64,000 nucleotides of DNA, taken from the NCBI GenBank assembly GCA_963829485.1, contig CAWHIK010000006.1, positions 248,001 through 312,000 on the forward strand, in the 5' to 3' direction. The position numbers and the translations under genes are program-made. Positions within the stretch are counted from its first letter, which is position 1, and each line of letters opens with the position of its first letter. This stretch comes from JBGPQJ01 sp963829485 (GTDB lineage: Bacteria; Chloroflexota; Anaerolineae; Anaerolineales; Villigracilaceae). Below are positions 44,321 to 53,452 of the stretch, in pieces. The notes beneath the pieces were generated by a model. That model saw nothing but the letters and a program-made list of their open reading frames with translations, had not been told where the DNA came from and searched no databases.

Positions 44321-45616
44321 ATGTCTTCGTCAACAATCACAATACCGGAAAATTGGGCACCCAGGTTTTTCACTATCTGGGGAGGGCAGGCGTTTTCGCT
44401 ATTTGGCAGCGCGTTGGTCCAATTCGCGTTGATCTGGTGGCTTACTCAAGAGACAGGTTCAGCGACAGTCCTGGCGACAGCGACCCTCTTTGGGCTGCTG
44501 CCTCAGATCATTCTTGGTCCGTTTACCGGTCCCTTGATCGATCGTTGGAGCAGGCGCCTGATCATGATTTTTGCGGACGCTGGAATTGCACTTGCGACGG
44601 CAGTATTAGCCTACCTTTTCTGGACGGGACAGGCTCAACCGTGGCACGTTTATGCCATCCTATTCATTCGTTCAGCGGGAGGGGCGTTACACTGGCCTGC
44701 GATGCAGGCATCGACGACATTGATGGTTCCCGAGAAACACCTGTCGCGTGTAGCAGGAATGAACCAGACTCTGCAAGGGCTGGTCAGCATCATTGCCCCT
44801 CCAACAGGCGCGGTCCTGATCGGTGTTTTGCCCACTCAAGGTGTGTTGATGATTGATGTCGCCACAGCAATTATTGGAATCCTGCCTCTGCTGTTCTTTT
44901 CCATTCCACAACCTGTAAGGCAGGAGACTCCCGACCAGCAAGGAGGAAAATCCGGTTACTGGCAAGATGTCCGCGACGGTTTCCTTTACATCCTCCGCTG
45001 GCCTGGCTTGGTGGCTGTCTTGTTGATGTTCATGCTGGTCAATTTCCTGTTCAATCCGCTGGGTGCATTGATGCCGCTGCTTGTGACGCAGTATTTTGAA
45101 AAAGGCGCGCTGGCACTTGGCTCCTTGGACTCTTTGTGGGGAATAGGTATGATTGCAGGTGGTCTGGTGCTGTCGGTGTGGGGAGGTTTTAGACGAAAAA
45201 TCGTCACCATGCTGATGGGAACTGTTGTGGCTGGAGTGGGTGTCTTGATTATTGGGATAGCTCCCTCCAATGCATTCTGGCTCGCCCTGGTTGGATTCTT
45301 TGTCATGGGGGTATCCATTCCGGTAATCAACGGTCCTGCGATGGCACTGCTGCAGACCATCGTCCGACCGGACATGCAGGGACGCGTCATGTCGCTTGTA
45401 GGGAGCGTGGTTATCGCCATGTCACCGCTTAGCCTTCTGGTGGCGGGACCCATCTCGGACGCGTTCGGCATCCGCACCTGGTATTGGATAGCTGGAATTC
45501 TATGCGTTCTCATCGCGGTCGTTGGATTCTTCATCCCCACTATAATGAACGTCGAAACCAGTCATAATGAGCCTGTCAAGGGGACTTCACCTGAATCTGA
45601 AAACTCATCCAGTTGA
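44321..45616 (+). CDS. MFS transporter, MdtG/MefA-like efflux type
   Basis: The 431-residue product has about twelve transmembrane helices. It begins with FFTIWGGQAFSLFGSALVQFALIWWLTQETGSATVLA, the usual start of the macrolide-efflux (MefA/enterobactin exporter) branch. The loop GPLIDRWSRRLIMIFAD matches MFS motif A. A second half with IINGPAMALLQTIVRPDMQGRV is also typical. The substrate is unknown; drug or siderophore export is the usual role of this branch. It ends in a hairpin terminator. Confidence 0.87.
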   Translation: MSSSTITIPENWAPRFFTIWGGQAFSLFGSALVQFALIWWLTQETGSATVLATATLFGLLPQIILGPFTGPLIDRWSRRLIMIFADAGIALATAVLAYLFWTGQAQPWHVYAILFIRSAGGALHWPAMQASTTLMVPEKHLSRVAGMNQTLQGLVSIIAPPTGAVLIGVLPTQGVLMIDVATAIIGILPLLFFSIPQPVRQETPDQQGGKSGYWQDVRDGFLYILRWPGLVAVLLMFMLVNFLFNPLGALMPLLVTQYFEKGALALGSLDSLWGIGMIAGGLVLSVWGGFRRKIVTMLMGTVVAGVGVLIIGIAPSNAFWLALVGFFVMGVSIPVINGPAMALLQTIVRPDMQGRVMSLVGSVVIAMSPLSLLVAGPISDAFGIRTWYWIAGILCVLIAVVGFFIPTIMNVETSHNEPVKGTSPESENSSS

Positions 45617-45636
45617 CGAATCGAATAACAGTGAAC

Positions 45637-45676
45637 AAAAATGTGACCATGCTCTTTCAGGCACGGTCACATTTTT
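45637..45676. terminator. bidirectional terminator between MFS and multihaem cytochrome genes
   Basis: AAAAATGTGACC (45637-45648) pairs with GGTCACATTTTT (45665-45676) with a small inner stem, serving both convergent genes. Confidence 0.82.
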
Positions 45677-45692
45677 TATACAGAGAAAACTT

Positions 45693-47247
45693 TCAATCAT
45701 CACCTCCGCCGCCCCCGTCATCGCCAGGGTTATTGCTGTCGTGGCATTTTGTACAGGTGGCAGTTGCAAGGTTCGAGGTATGGCAATCCCGGCAGGTCGC
45801 CCCCTCGTGATTAATCCCGCCATGTTCACCAAAGCTGGGGTGCGGTCCGTTATAACTTGCGCTCCAATCACTTGTGTTATGGCATTCGGCGCAATTATTT
45901 CCGAACATCCCCTGGTGATATCCCGGATCAGCATGACAGCCAGCACAGAAAGCAGGTGTATTGCTGAATCCCTTGGCGTGGCAGCGTTCACAAGCCAGAT
46001 TGGCGTGACCGTTTGTCAACCGGAACGAAGACAGGTTGTGGTCAAAGGTGGCTGGTTTCCAGGCAGTGGTGGTATGGCAGGCGTCGCAACTCGTTCCAAA
46101 ACGGCCATTATGTTTATCGTCTGAGGCATGGCAAGCATAACAAGTGGCAGGAGTTCTCATTGAAGGCGTCGTTTTGGTGGCACTGGTTACAATCCACGGT
46201 TAGATGAGCTCCTGTCAGTTTGAAGATGGAAAGCGTGTGGTCAAACGTGGCAGGTTCCCACTCATTAGTTGAATGGCATAATCCGCAATCGCTCCCGAAT
46301 TGACCTTGGTGGTCGTCTTCTTCGGCATGACATGATCCGCAGGTCGATGGTGTGCCTTGGTATGCTCCGTCCGTGTGGCAATCCTCGCATGTTGCAGCGA
46401 CATGTTTACCGGTTAATTTAAAGTATGCCAGGTCGTGATCGAACTTGGCCGGTTTCCAGCCCAAGGTCTCATGGCAGACATCGCAGGAGGTGCCAAACCG
46501 CCCATCGTGTGTTTCATCTTTCGAGTGGCAATTGATGCACTGGTCGGGGGTATTTTGAAGGTCGGAAATGGACCGGGCGTTCAGATGACATTCTGTGCAG
46601 ATCAAGTCCTTGTGAAGACCCGTGAGGGGAAATCGTGTACTTGCATGGTTGAAATCCTTGCCAAGCAATTCGCGTCCATCGTGACAGGCAAGGCAATCAT
46701 CACCGAACGAAATCACATGGGCTGTAGTGAAAACCAGCTCCTCCTGTTGGTGACAGGTTGTGCAGGTCCCAGTATTGAAGGATGTGTACACTCCATCGTG
46801 GCAATCCACGCAGCGAGAGTCAGGATGAGCGGCGAGGGAAAATCCAAGCTGTTCGTGTGGGAAATCCGATGTAAAGTCTGTCAGCGAGGAGGTCGCACCG
46901 CGGTGCTCCGGGTGACAATTGCGGCAGTCCATGGAGGAATTGTTTTCATTCAAAATTCCATGCAGCGTGAGGGGTTGAGCTATTTGTTGCGTAATATCGC
47001 TATGGCAAATCACACAGCGATCCGACATTCGCTCGCTCTGCCAGAAAGCTGTGTGGCATTTTCCGCATTCCTTGCCGATTTGCGCATGGGAAATAACTCC
47101 CCCTGTCGAATCTCCGGGAATTGCGTTCAATTTTCCCGGACTGAACATGGAACTTCCGCTGGCAATCGCCACACTCGCGATGACCAATGCTGTGATGATA
47201 GCGCTGATGATGGCAGTAGCTGAGAAACAACCCAGGCGGTTATTCAT
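45693..47247 (-). CDS. 20-haem c-type cytochrome, exported, with one frameshift
   Basis: The N-terminus has a signal or anchor helix (about residues 9-30). After it come 13 CXXCH haem-binding motifs in the first frame, ending at CNQCHQNDAFN. The next frame then continues TPATCYACH with 7 more, for 20 haem sites over about 517 residues. One indel near 46150 joins the halves. The motifs repeat in triplets every 55-60 residues with the pattern GRFGTSCDxCH, GWKPAxFDHxL, FKLTGxH and CxxCH. All haem His are in place and extra His could be second ligands. A Gly/Asp tail ends the protein. It is the last gene of a tight redox operon and should act as an extracytoplasmic electron wire. Confidence 0.9.
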
Positions 47248-47263
47248 AAGATCGCTCGATACC

Positions 47264-47854
47264 TTATTTCAATAATGTAGCGTAATAAATTGCCGCAGTG
47301 ATATGAACAAAGGCGGCAGTAAACAACGCCATCCCGATCGGGATATGGATGGTGTGCCAGAGAGCCATCAGCCTCCTGGAGTGGGCGAGGGCCGAAGCCT
47401 GAATGCCTCCCACCGCTGAATCCATTTCTATCCCATCCAGGGTGCGAGGAATGCGAGTGTAGATATAACGTCCGATAAATCCGCTAATTACGATCACGAT
47501 TGTTAGCAGCATGGTAGCACCTGCTAATCCATTAAATTTCCATGAGGAGTGCAGCAATACCATATAAGGTCCCACAATCCCGGTAAAAATGTGGAATTGC
47601 AGCCAGTCGGACATTCTTCCCCAACGCGCCACGCGTGTTTGGGACCTTTTTCTAAGACTGTATAGTATTTCGGTCATCAACATCAAAATGAATCCAACAA
47701 TTCCCAGGGAATGCCCATAGAATTCGCCTGCTGCCGGGACGGTTTTAGTCAATGCCATAATCCCTGCATAAAAAGCGGTGATTACGATAATCACAATGAA
47801 GGAAAGCCAGAGTTCTTTTGCTCCTCGTAACATGGTTAGTCTCCCGTTTATCAT
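47264..47854 (-). CDS. multi-helix membrane protein, cytochrome-b-like
   Basis: The 196-residue protein has about five transmembrane helices at roughly 14-34, 45-62, 88-102, 111-130 and 166-190. His residues lie in helices at FYGHSLG, LQFHIFTG, VLLHSSW, LWHTIHIP and FVHITAA. Paired His in neighbouring helices is the pattern of b-haem binding in cytochrome b561 and ferric-reductase-like proteins. The ATG overlaps the stop of the FAD oxidoreductase (ATGA), and the 20-haem cytochrome follows 16 bases later. It is the probable transmembrane step between the two. Which His bind haem cannot be assigned. Confidence 0.78.
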   Translation of the reverse strand: MINGRLTMLRGAKELWLSFIVIIVITAFYAGIMALTKTVPAAGEFYGHSLGIVGFILMLMTEILYSLRKRSQTRVARWGRMSDWLQFHIFTGIVGPYMVLLHSSWKFNGLAGATMLLTIVIVISGFIGRYIYTRIPRTLDGIEMDSAVGGIQASALAHSRRLMALWHTIHIPIGMALFTAAFVHITAAIYYATLLK

Positions 47855-49197
47855 CCTTTGGAACCTTTACTGTAGTTACCGTTCATTGAATTGCCCTCAT
47901 TCACGTCTGTCCAATAATTGACAAGAATGTCAGCTATCGGCGCGCCTGCCGCAAGCAGGTTTGAGCGGATGGATGTGATGTCCATATGTTTGGCGATGAT
48001 ATTTTGAATCGGGAAAGACAATTTTTGGTCGCCCATCACCACTGCACCCAGGAGATGCTTTTCACCGACCATCAACCGCAGCCGGTTAACCTCGAATCCT
48101 GTTTGAGCAACGATGGCATCCGGGATATCCCGCCAGGTCTCACTGTCGCCTCGGGCGATGCCGATAACATCCTTGTCCTTACCGCCTCCAACCTGCCCGA
48201 TTATGGTCGTAGTGACCCCGGCGAGACGGGTGACATTGAATGGAGGGGATTTGCAATAAGGGGTTCTGACACCCACCATGTTCATTCCTGCCGTCCACCC
48301 TTCTTCCCGGGCAGGCGTCCATAGTGTATCCAGCACGTGCTTGCCGCTCAATGAATCAACAGCTTGAGCGACGTCCCCCGCAGCAAAAATCGACTCCACA
48401 TTGGTCTGTAAATACTCGTCAGTCAAGATCCCGCGTTCGGCAGCAATTCCGGATACCTGCGCCAGTTCAAGCCGGGGCTTTATGCCGATGGCCACAGCGA
48501 CCATATCGCAGGGGATTGACTCGCCGCTCTCCAATCGTACCCCGTTCACCCGTCCGGTTTTTCCGGTGATCTCTTTTAGCTCTGCATGAAATTGAATGGT
48601 GATTTGATGTTCTTTCAGGCGGCGTTCAATGATTCGCGATTCGCTTTCATCGAGAACATTTCCCCAATAACGGTCACCGCGCAGAAGATAGTGGACCTTT
48701 ACTCGATTGGCAATTAAGCCTTCGGCTAACTCAAGCGCTGTGATACCTCCTCCGACGATGATCGCCTTTTTGGCTTTTTTTGCCATTGCGACGATCCGCA
48801 TAGCATCATCCATGTGATCCAGTTTGACCACGCCTTCGAGGTTAATTCCAGGGACTTCCGGCTTTAAGGCAAACGACCCGGTCGCGATTAATAATTTATC
48901 ATAACGAATTGAATTTTTTCCATTCTCTGCTTCAACCACGCGATCGGATGGCCGAATCCGGGTCACGCGCCCTCGTAAGAATTTGGCTTTCAGTTCCTTG
49001 TAAGCTTGGGGTGTGTAATTAAACAATTGATCTTGAGGAACTTCTCCTGTCAGAAAATATGCCAGACCCGGTCTTGAGTAAAAACCGTGAGGATCCTCGC
49101 TAATGATGGTAATGGGCGATGACGGATCTTTACTGCGAATGGCTTCTGCAGCAGAAATCCCTGCGACCCCTGACCCGATGATCAGGAATTCGGTCAT
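47851..49197 (-). CDS. NAD(P)/FAD-dependent oxidoreductase
   Basis: The 448-residue cytoplasmic flavoprotein has two dinucleotide folds: FAD-binding IIGSGVAGISAAEAI (5-19), and NAD(P)-binding AIIVGGGITALELAEGL near 144-160. FAD-closing motif IFAAGDVAQAVD lies near 268. It resembles the reductase domain of NirB and rubredoxin or ferredoxin reductases. A C-terminal domain (LMVGEKHLLGAVVMGDQKL) follows. It is coupled to the upstream ferredoxin by ATGA and to the membrane cytochrome-b-like gene by ATGA. It should oxidise NAD(P)H or ferredoxin and pass electrons to the membrane subunit, or run in reverse. Confidence 0.88.
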   Translation of the reverse strand: MTEFLIIGSGVAGISAAEAIRSKDPSSPITIISEDPHGFYSRPGLAYFLTGEVPQDQLFNYTPQAYKELKAKFLRGRVTRIRPSDRVVEAENGKNSIRYDKLLIATGSFALKPEVPGINLEGVVKLDHMDDAMRIVAMAKKAKKAIIVGGGITALELAEGLIANRVKVHYLLRGDRYWGNVLDESESRIIERRLKEHQITIQFHAELKEITGKTGRVNGVRLESGESIPCDMVAVAIGIKPRLELAQVSGIAAERGILTDEYLQTNVESIFAAGDVAQAVDSLSGKHVLDTLWTPAREEGWTAGMNMVGVRTPYCKSPPFNVTRLAGVTTTIIGQVGGGKDKDVIGIARGDSETWRDIPDAIVAQTGFEVNRLRLMVGEKHLLGAVVMGDQKLSFPIQNIIAKHMDITSIRSNLLAAGAPIADILVNYWTDVNEGNSMNGNYSKGSKG

Positions 49198-49460
49198 GGT
49201 CCTTTTTCCTTAAACACATCGGTACGTTCGAATCTCAACGCCCCTCGCGGGCAGCGTGAAACACACTCGCCGCAGGTAAGGCAGTGCGAATCAATAATTA
49301 CCTCTCCGAGCCACGCATGCCGGCGTACGTCGATGTTGATGGGGCAGTTGTAGGAACAAATGCCGCATTGGACGCACCTCAATGGGTCAGGGACTACCTG
49401 ACCGGCTGTAAGCACGGTTCTACGGGTAACTTCTGGTTTGAAAAGCGACCGTAAGTTCAT
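49194..49460 (-). CDS. 2x[4Fe-4S] ferredoxin
   Basis: The 88-residue protein has two cluster motifs, CVQCGICSYNCP at about residues 29-40 and CLTCGECVSRCP at about 60-71. The roughly 20-residue spacing is longer than in classical bacterial ferredoxins and is more like the ferredoxin subunits of larger redox complexes. There is no signal peptide. It is the first gene of the redox operon and overlaps the flavoprotein start (ATGA). It probably carries electrons to or from the flavoprotein. Confidence 0.88.
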   Translation of the reverse strand: MNLRSLFKPEVTRRTVLTAGQVVPDPLRCVQCGICSYNCPINIDVRRHAWLGEVIIDSHCLTCGECVSRCPRGALRFERTDVFKEKGP

Positions 49461-49530
49461 AATATATAAATCATAGTCGAATTTGTCAGATTAATAGTTA
49501 TGGCTTACGAAAAAGCAAAATGAGTATAAA

Positions 49531-49562
49531 AACAAGGCTGTGAGAAAAATCACAGCCTTGTT
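49531..49562 (-). terminator. terminator of the cold-shock gene
   Basis: ACAAGGCTGTGA (49532-49543) pairs perfectly with TCACAGCCTTGT (49550-49561), extended by A/T ends; on the minus strand it is followed by TTTTTA. Confidence 0.82.
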
Positions 49563-49586
49563 TTGTTCTTTTCGTGACGGACCTAT

Positions 49587-49796
49587 TTAGAGAGGGACAA
49601 CATTCGCCGCCTGGAGACCTTTAGGACCTTGTTCTATTGAGAACTCCACTTTCTGTTCCGGCTCGAGACGCTTGTAGCCCTCCATGTTGATGGAAGAAAA
49701 GTGAACGAAAACATCCTCACCTTCCTCGCGACCGATGAATCCAAAACCCTTGGTCGCATTGAACCACTTGACTGTACCTACGTATCGTTCTGACAT
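49587..49796 (-). CDS. cold-shock protein (CspA family)
   Basis: The 69-residue protein is a single cold-shock OB-fold domain. It has both RNA-binding motifs, KGFGFIG (RNP1) and VFVHFS (RNP2), and starts MSERYVGTVKWFNATKG. The frame extends six codons upstream to 49814, but the ATG at 49796 has the better family fit. It binds single-stranded RNA or DNA and acts as an RNA chaperone. It has its own promoter and terminator. Confidence 0.95.
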   Translation of the reverse strand: MSERYVGTVKWFNATKGFGFIGREEGEDVFVHFSSINMEGYKRLEPEQKVEFSIEQGPKGLQAANVVPL

Positions 49797-49846
49797 TTTA
49801 TCTTTCTCCTGCATGAATTTGTGCCTGGTCAGCCCAGAGCAGCGCT

Positions 49847-49875
49847 AATTTATCACGGCAAAAAAACCATGTCAA
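49847..49875 (-). promoter_or_regulatory. promoter of the cold-shock gene
   Basis: On the minus strand consensus TTGACA (49875-49870) and TAAATT (49852-49847) are separated by 17 bp. The predicted leader is about 45 bases, shorter than the long cold-shock leaders of enterobacteria. Confidence 0.72.
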
Positions 49876-49892
49876 GACACTTTTCTATCGAG

Positions 49893-50579
49893 TTATTTTG
49901 GATTTTTTGGAGGCTTGAAACGGGGAAATAACCGTTTCGTGAAAACAGCATAACGCGAAGTCAAGTGGATGGCAGGCGAGGAAAGTCTCGTGGCGGATTT
50001 TCCCTCCCGGATCACCGCACGAAGTTCGTCAGCTGTCGAGAACGGCTGGAGGAGCATCACAGCGCGTCCCAATTCCCGCGTGACATGAGCGTCAGAACCC
50101 ACCGTTCCAGCCATATTGTGTTCCATGGCAAAAGCGAGTGCATCGTCGTTGTAAGAGTTGGACATGCAGCGTGAGTTATATGTTTCAATCGCATCCACAA
50201 GGGGAAGGATCTCGAGCAGGCGATCCATTTTCCAGCCTCGGTGTGGATCCATCGGGTGGGAAACGCTGATGAATGCGCCTTGATCTCGCAGTCGCTTGAT
50301 GGTTTCCACGGGCGATAGGTCGGGCGGGATTTCCTCGGTCATGAAGGAGGCCAGCAATTCGCCCTGAGTGGTCATGATCTCCTCGCCGATGATGACCAGT
50401 TCGGGGTCGATGGCTTTGGCAGCGAACGCCCCTCCCGTCGAGTTGTGGTCGGTGACAATGAGTCGATCCAACCCGATTTGGCGTGCAGTCCTGACCAGAT
50501 CACCGGGTTTGGTAAGGGAATCCTTGGAAAATACGGTATGGCAGTGAAATTCGACTCGATAAACCGTCATGTCGGTCAC
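49893..50579 (-). CDS. PHP-domain metal-dependent phosphoesterase
   Basis: The 228-residue protein is a PHP (polymerase and histidinol phosphatase) domain. The metal-binding motifs are VEFHCHTVFSKDSL (9-22), VTDHNSTGG near 40, GEEIMTTQGELLA near 61, VSHPMD near 101 and GSDAHV near 162. Family members hydrolyse phosphoesters such as nucleotide or oligonucleotide phosphates (for example YciV/RnaAM). No partner gene is on the same strand, and the gene is divergent from the SPFH-like pair. Confidence 0.88.
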   Translation of the reverse strand: MTDMTVYRVEFHCHTVFSKDSLTKPGDLVRTARQIGLDRLIVTDHNSTGGAFAAKAIDPELVIIGEEIMTTQGELLASFMTEEIPPDLSPVETIKRLRDQGAFISVSHPMDPHRGWKMDRLLEILPLVDAIETYNSRCMSNSYNDDALAFAMEHNMAGTVGSDAHVTRELGRAVMLLQPFSTADELRAVIREGKSATRLSSPAIHLTSRYAVFTKRLFPRFKPPKNPK

Positions 50580-50623
50580 CTTTTTCTCACAAATTTACCT
50601 TTTTTGATATAAAATCATATCAT

Positions 50624-51946
50624 ATGGAGCCGAAGAAATTTTACCAGACGACCCGATTCAAAATTGCGGCTGGTGTGACCGGTTTTTTGGTTGCTTATAT
50701 CGTCCTCGCGCGGCTGCAAGGGATATGGTTCAACCTGTGGGACATCGTCATTTTCCTGGTGGCGATGCCTTTCTGGCTTTTCTTCTTTGCGCAATTCATC
50801 CTCCCCGTTAAAAAGGTCAGCGACAGGGTTCGGATTTTTGAGCACCTGCAGCTTTATGCACATCGGCGCTCATGGCCCGGCGGTCATCGTCGAGAATGGT
50901 CAGATCAGGCAGAGGGAGGGCGAGTATCGCCGGTCATGGACCGGGAATCATCTGGCTCGATACAGCCAGCGCGGCTGTTTTGCGTACTCCAACCTTCTTT
51001 ACCCGGACGGTCGGTCCGGGTATTGTCTTCAACCATCATCACGAATATATCGCCGCGACCGTGGACCTCCACGGGCAGAACCAGACCATGGGACCGAGGG
51101 ATACGGATGACAAGGACGATCCCTTCAGGGCAGACAAGGATAACCCGGATTATGACGAAATCCAGAAACGGCGCTGGGAAACCAGCGCGATGACCCGGGA
51201 TGGGATTGAGATCGTCACCTCGATCGGGGTTAAATTTTGGTATCAACAGCCCGTATGAAAGTTTCAAGAATTCTCAAACACCATTTGGATACAGCGATCA
51301 AAATGTCTACAATTTTGTCCGCAACAACGTGACCAGTGAGATCATCGGACGGATGGTGGTGGATGTCTGGCGGGAATATGTCCGCCGCTTCAAGCTAAGC
51401 CAGTTGTTCGAAACCCCGGAAGGCGAGCAGCACCAAGACGGTCCTGCAAACGATCTTCGAAATGGTCAATGCCCGGCTGGGAAGCGCCAAGGTCAATGAG
51501 ATGGATGAATTTGGCAGGCTGACCATGCGCGAAGTGGACAGCCTGGAGTATCATCAGATCCAAGCCATGGGTGTCAAGGTCAATGCCAATTTCCGCCGCT
51601 TGTGGTTCGACCCCGATATCGAACAGAAACTGATCGGTGCCTGGACGACCAACTGGTTGAAGAGTGCAGAGAAGGAGCATGACCAGGTCGAACGCCAGCG
51701 AACTCTTACGACCCGCATGGGTCACGAAGGTGCGCTCCTTGAGTTCGCGAGATCTGCGAGCCAGGAGATCGGTGTGCAATTCCCTCATAGCAAAACCGAT
51801 GCGCTCGAGCTCCTGCTGCATGGATCCTGCGCGGGTCCCTGCGCAATGCCGCACTGCAACGCCGGATGACATCCGAAGCGAATGAGCTGTCCGATTTGAT
51901 CCAGTGGCTGAGGGAAAATTCGGGAGGGGAAGATGCCGTCGGTTAA
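50624..51946 (+). pseudogene. SPFH/band-7-like membrane protein A, multiply frameshifted
   Basis: The N-terminus (MEPKKFYQTTRFKIAAGVTG) has two transmembrane helices up to about residue 62. Pieces in several frames then continue in order: GAHGPAVIVENGQIRQREGE, AVLRTPTFFTRTVGPGIVFN, TRDGIEIVTSIGVKF, IIGRMVVDVWREYVRRF, VNEMDEFGRLTMREVDSLEY, LKSAEKEHDQVERQR, and a helical end LSDLIQWLRENSGGEDAVG with the stop at 51944. VGPGIVF, the DGIEI strand and the Glu-rich C-terminal helices resemble the SPFH (stomatin/flotillin/HflK) fold. At least five indels are needed to restore about 440 residues. It overlaps protein B by 14 bases. Confidence 0.6.
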
Positions 51947-53452
51947 TCAGCCGGTCCCCCCTGTGGGAAAGTCCACCAAGCCGGATTGGAAGGAACAATA
52001 CCTGGATTGGTTCTTCGAGTTGTCCCATCGCGGAGCCCGGCGCCGGCAGGCATTCCGCTTCTGGCTTTTCTTCCTCCTTTGGTTTGGTCTCGTACTGTAC
52101 AATTGGAGCGGGACAATCCGCCGGACCTCAGCGAATTCTTCTATGTGTTGTTGACCCAGCAGGGAGATTTGGTTGCGAGCCTGAAAACGATCCTTGGTCA
52201 CTTCTGGCTCCTGCAGCGCTTCGCGTGTTGCTTCTTGTTGTTGCAGCGTATTGGCTTGCTTTCCAGGCGGCGCATTTATTCCTGGCCGACATTTTCGAAA
52301 AGGAAGAGACTGTCGGTAGCGAGTTCATCAAGCAGGCTGCCTTTGCATCCGGTTACAATGCCATCAATATCAGCAAAGGGAAGATGCACCCGGCTTTCGA
52401 AGATTCTCCCATTTTGTTGATCGGGGGTCCCGGCGAATCTGCAGGTGGAATTGGACAGCGCGGTTCTGGTCGAAGGACCCGATGGGTACCCGCGTCATCG
52501 GCCCCACCGGACGCGAACCTCATGGGCGTGCGCGGTTGAACGGCTTCGAGCGGATCCGCCAGTGTGTTGACCTTCGCGACCAGCACAATACGCAAACCGT
52601 GGTCGCCCGCAGCCGCGACGGGATCCTGATCACCGCCCGCGACATCCGCTACATGTACAGCATTGCCCGCGGCCAGCACATCCCCTCGCATGCCAATCCT
52701 TATCCCTTCGACGAAGAGGCAGTCCGCCAAGCAGGTCTATACCCAGACGCGCAACGCCGGGAAACCGCCGGCGAACCGGATTGGAAAAAGAGCCTTCCGG
52801 GCAAAATCTTCTCTCAAATCAACCGTCACCTGAGCGGATTTATCAGCTCCTACAACGTCGGCGAGTTCCTGGCGAACATCGGTGAACCGGAAATGAACTA
52901 GCTTGGACAAGGTGGAGGAAACCATCGCCGAGACGAGCGTACGTATCGCCGGGGGCGGGGAAACAAGTTCCACGTTGAGGCTGGAGCCGGGTAAATTTAT
53001 CCCTCGCACCAACATCAGCAACCTTTTTCAGGACGTTGAATTTGCCAAGGTCCAACAAAAGAAGGGTTTCCAATTACACTGGATCGGGGTCGGCACATGG
53101 GATACGCCGGACACGGGAATCCTTGAGAATCACCGCCAGGCGTGGCTGCTCAGCAGAGATAACGCGATGCGCGGGAATCCCCAGAAGCTGATGGAGATCG
53201 AGGAAGACGCCCGCATGCAGGAGCTGCTGCGGTTGATCCAGGAGGTGCTGGCTTCGTTCCAGTCTTCCGATAGAGAGTAAAGAGGACAAAGATCAGGTCG
53301 TGGACGAGATGCTGGCAGAGTTCCACGAAAGGCTGAAACTGGCGCTCGATCTGTATCAGCGCGATGGCGAGGATCCGCCCCTGGAGTTGCTTGACGCAAT
53401 TCGTGTAATCAACGAAATCCGCGGTTTTGCAGATCATTGGGTGGGTGTTTGA
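51933..53452 (+). pseudogene. SPFH/band-7-like membrane protein B, multiply frameshifted
   Basis: A strong ribosome-binding site (GGGAGGGG) precedes MPSVNQPVPPVGKSTKPDWK. A helix FRFWLFFLLWFGLVLYNW and a second hydrophobic region around ALRVLLLVVAAYWLAFQAA follow. Later pieces read SAVLVEGPDGYPRVIGPTG, ARSRDGILITARDIRYMYS, NISNLFQDVEFAKVQQKKGF, LHWIGVGTWDTP, ENHRQAWLLSRDNAMRG, and a helical end RVINEIRGFADHWVGV with the stop at 53450. The pattern of a DGI beta strand and a C-terminal coiled coil matches that of protein A, so the two may form a hetero-oligomer like HflK/HflC. At least five indels are needed. Its stop overlaps the psuK start (TGATG). Confidence 0.6.

Noticed and set aside
46435..47223. 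Plus-strand frame of about 262 codons antisense to the multihaem cytochrome
   Set aside because: The minus strand holds regularly spaced CXXCH motifs; the antisense frame arises from their repeated codons.
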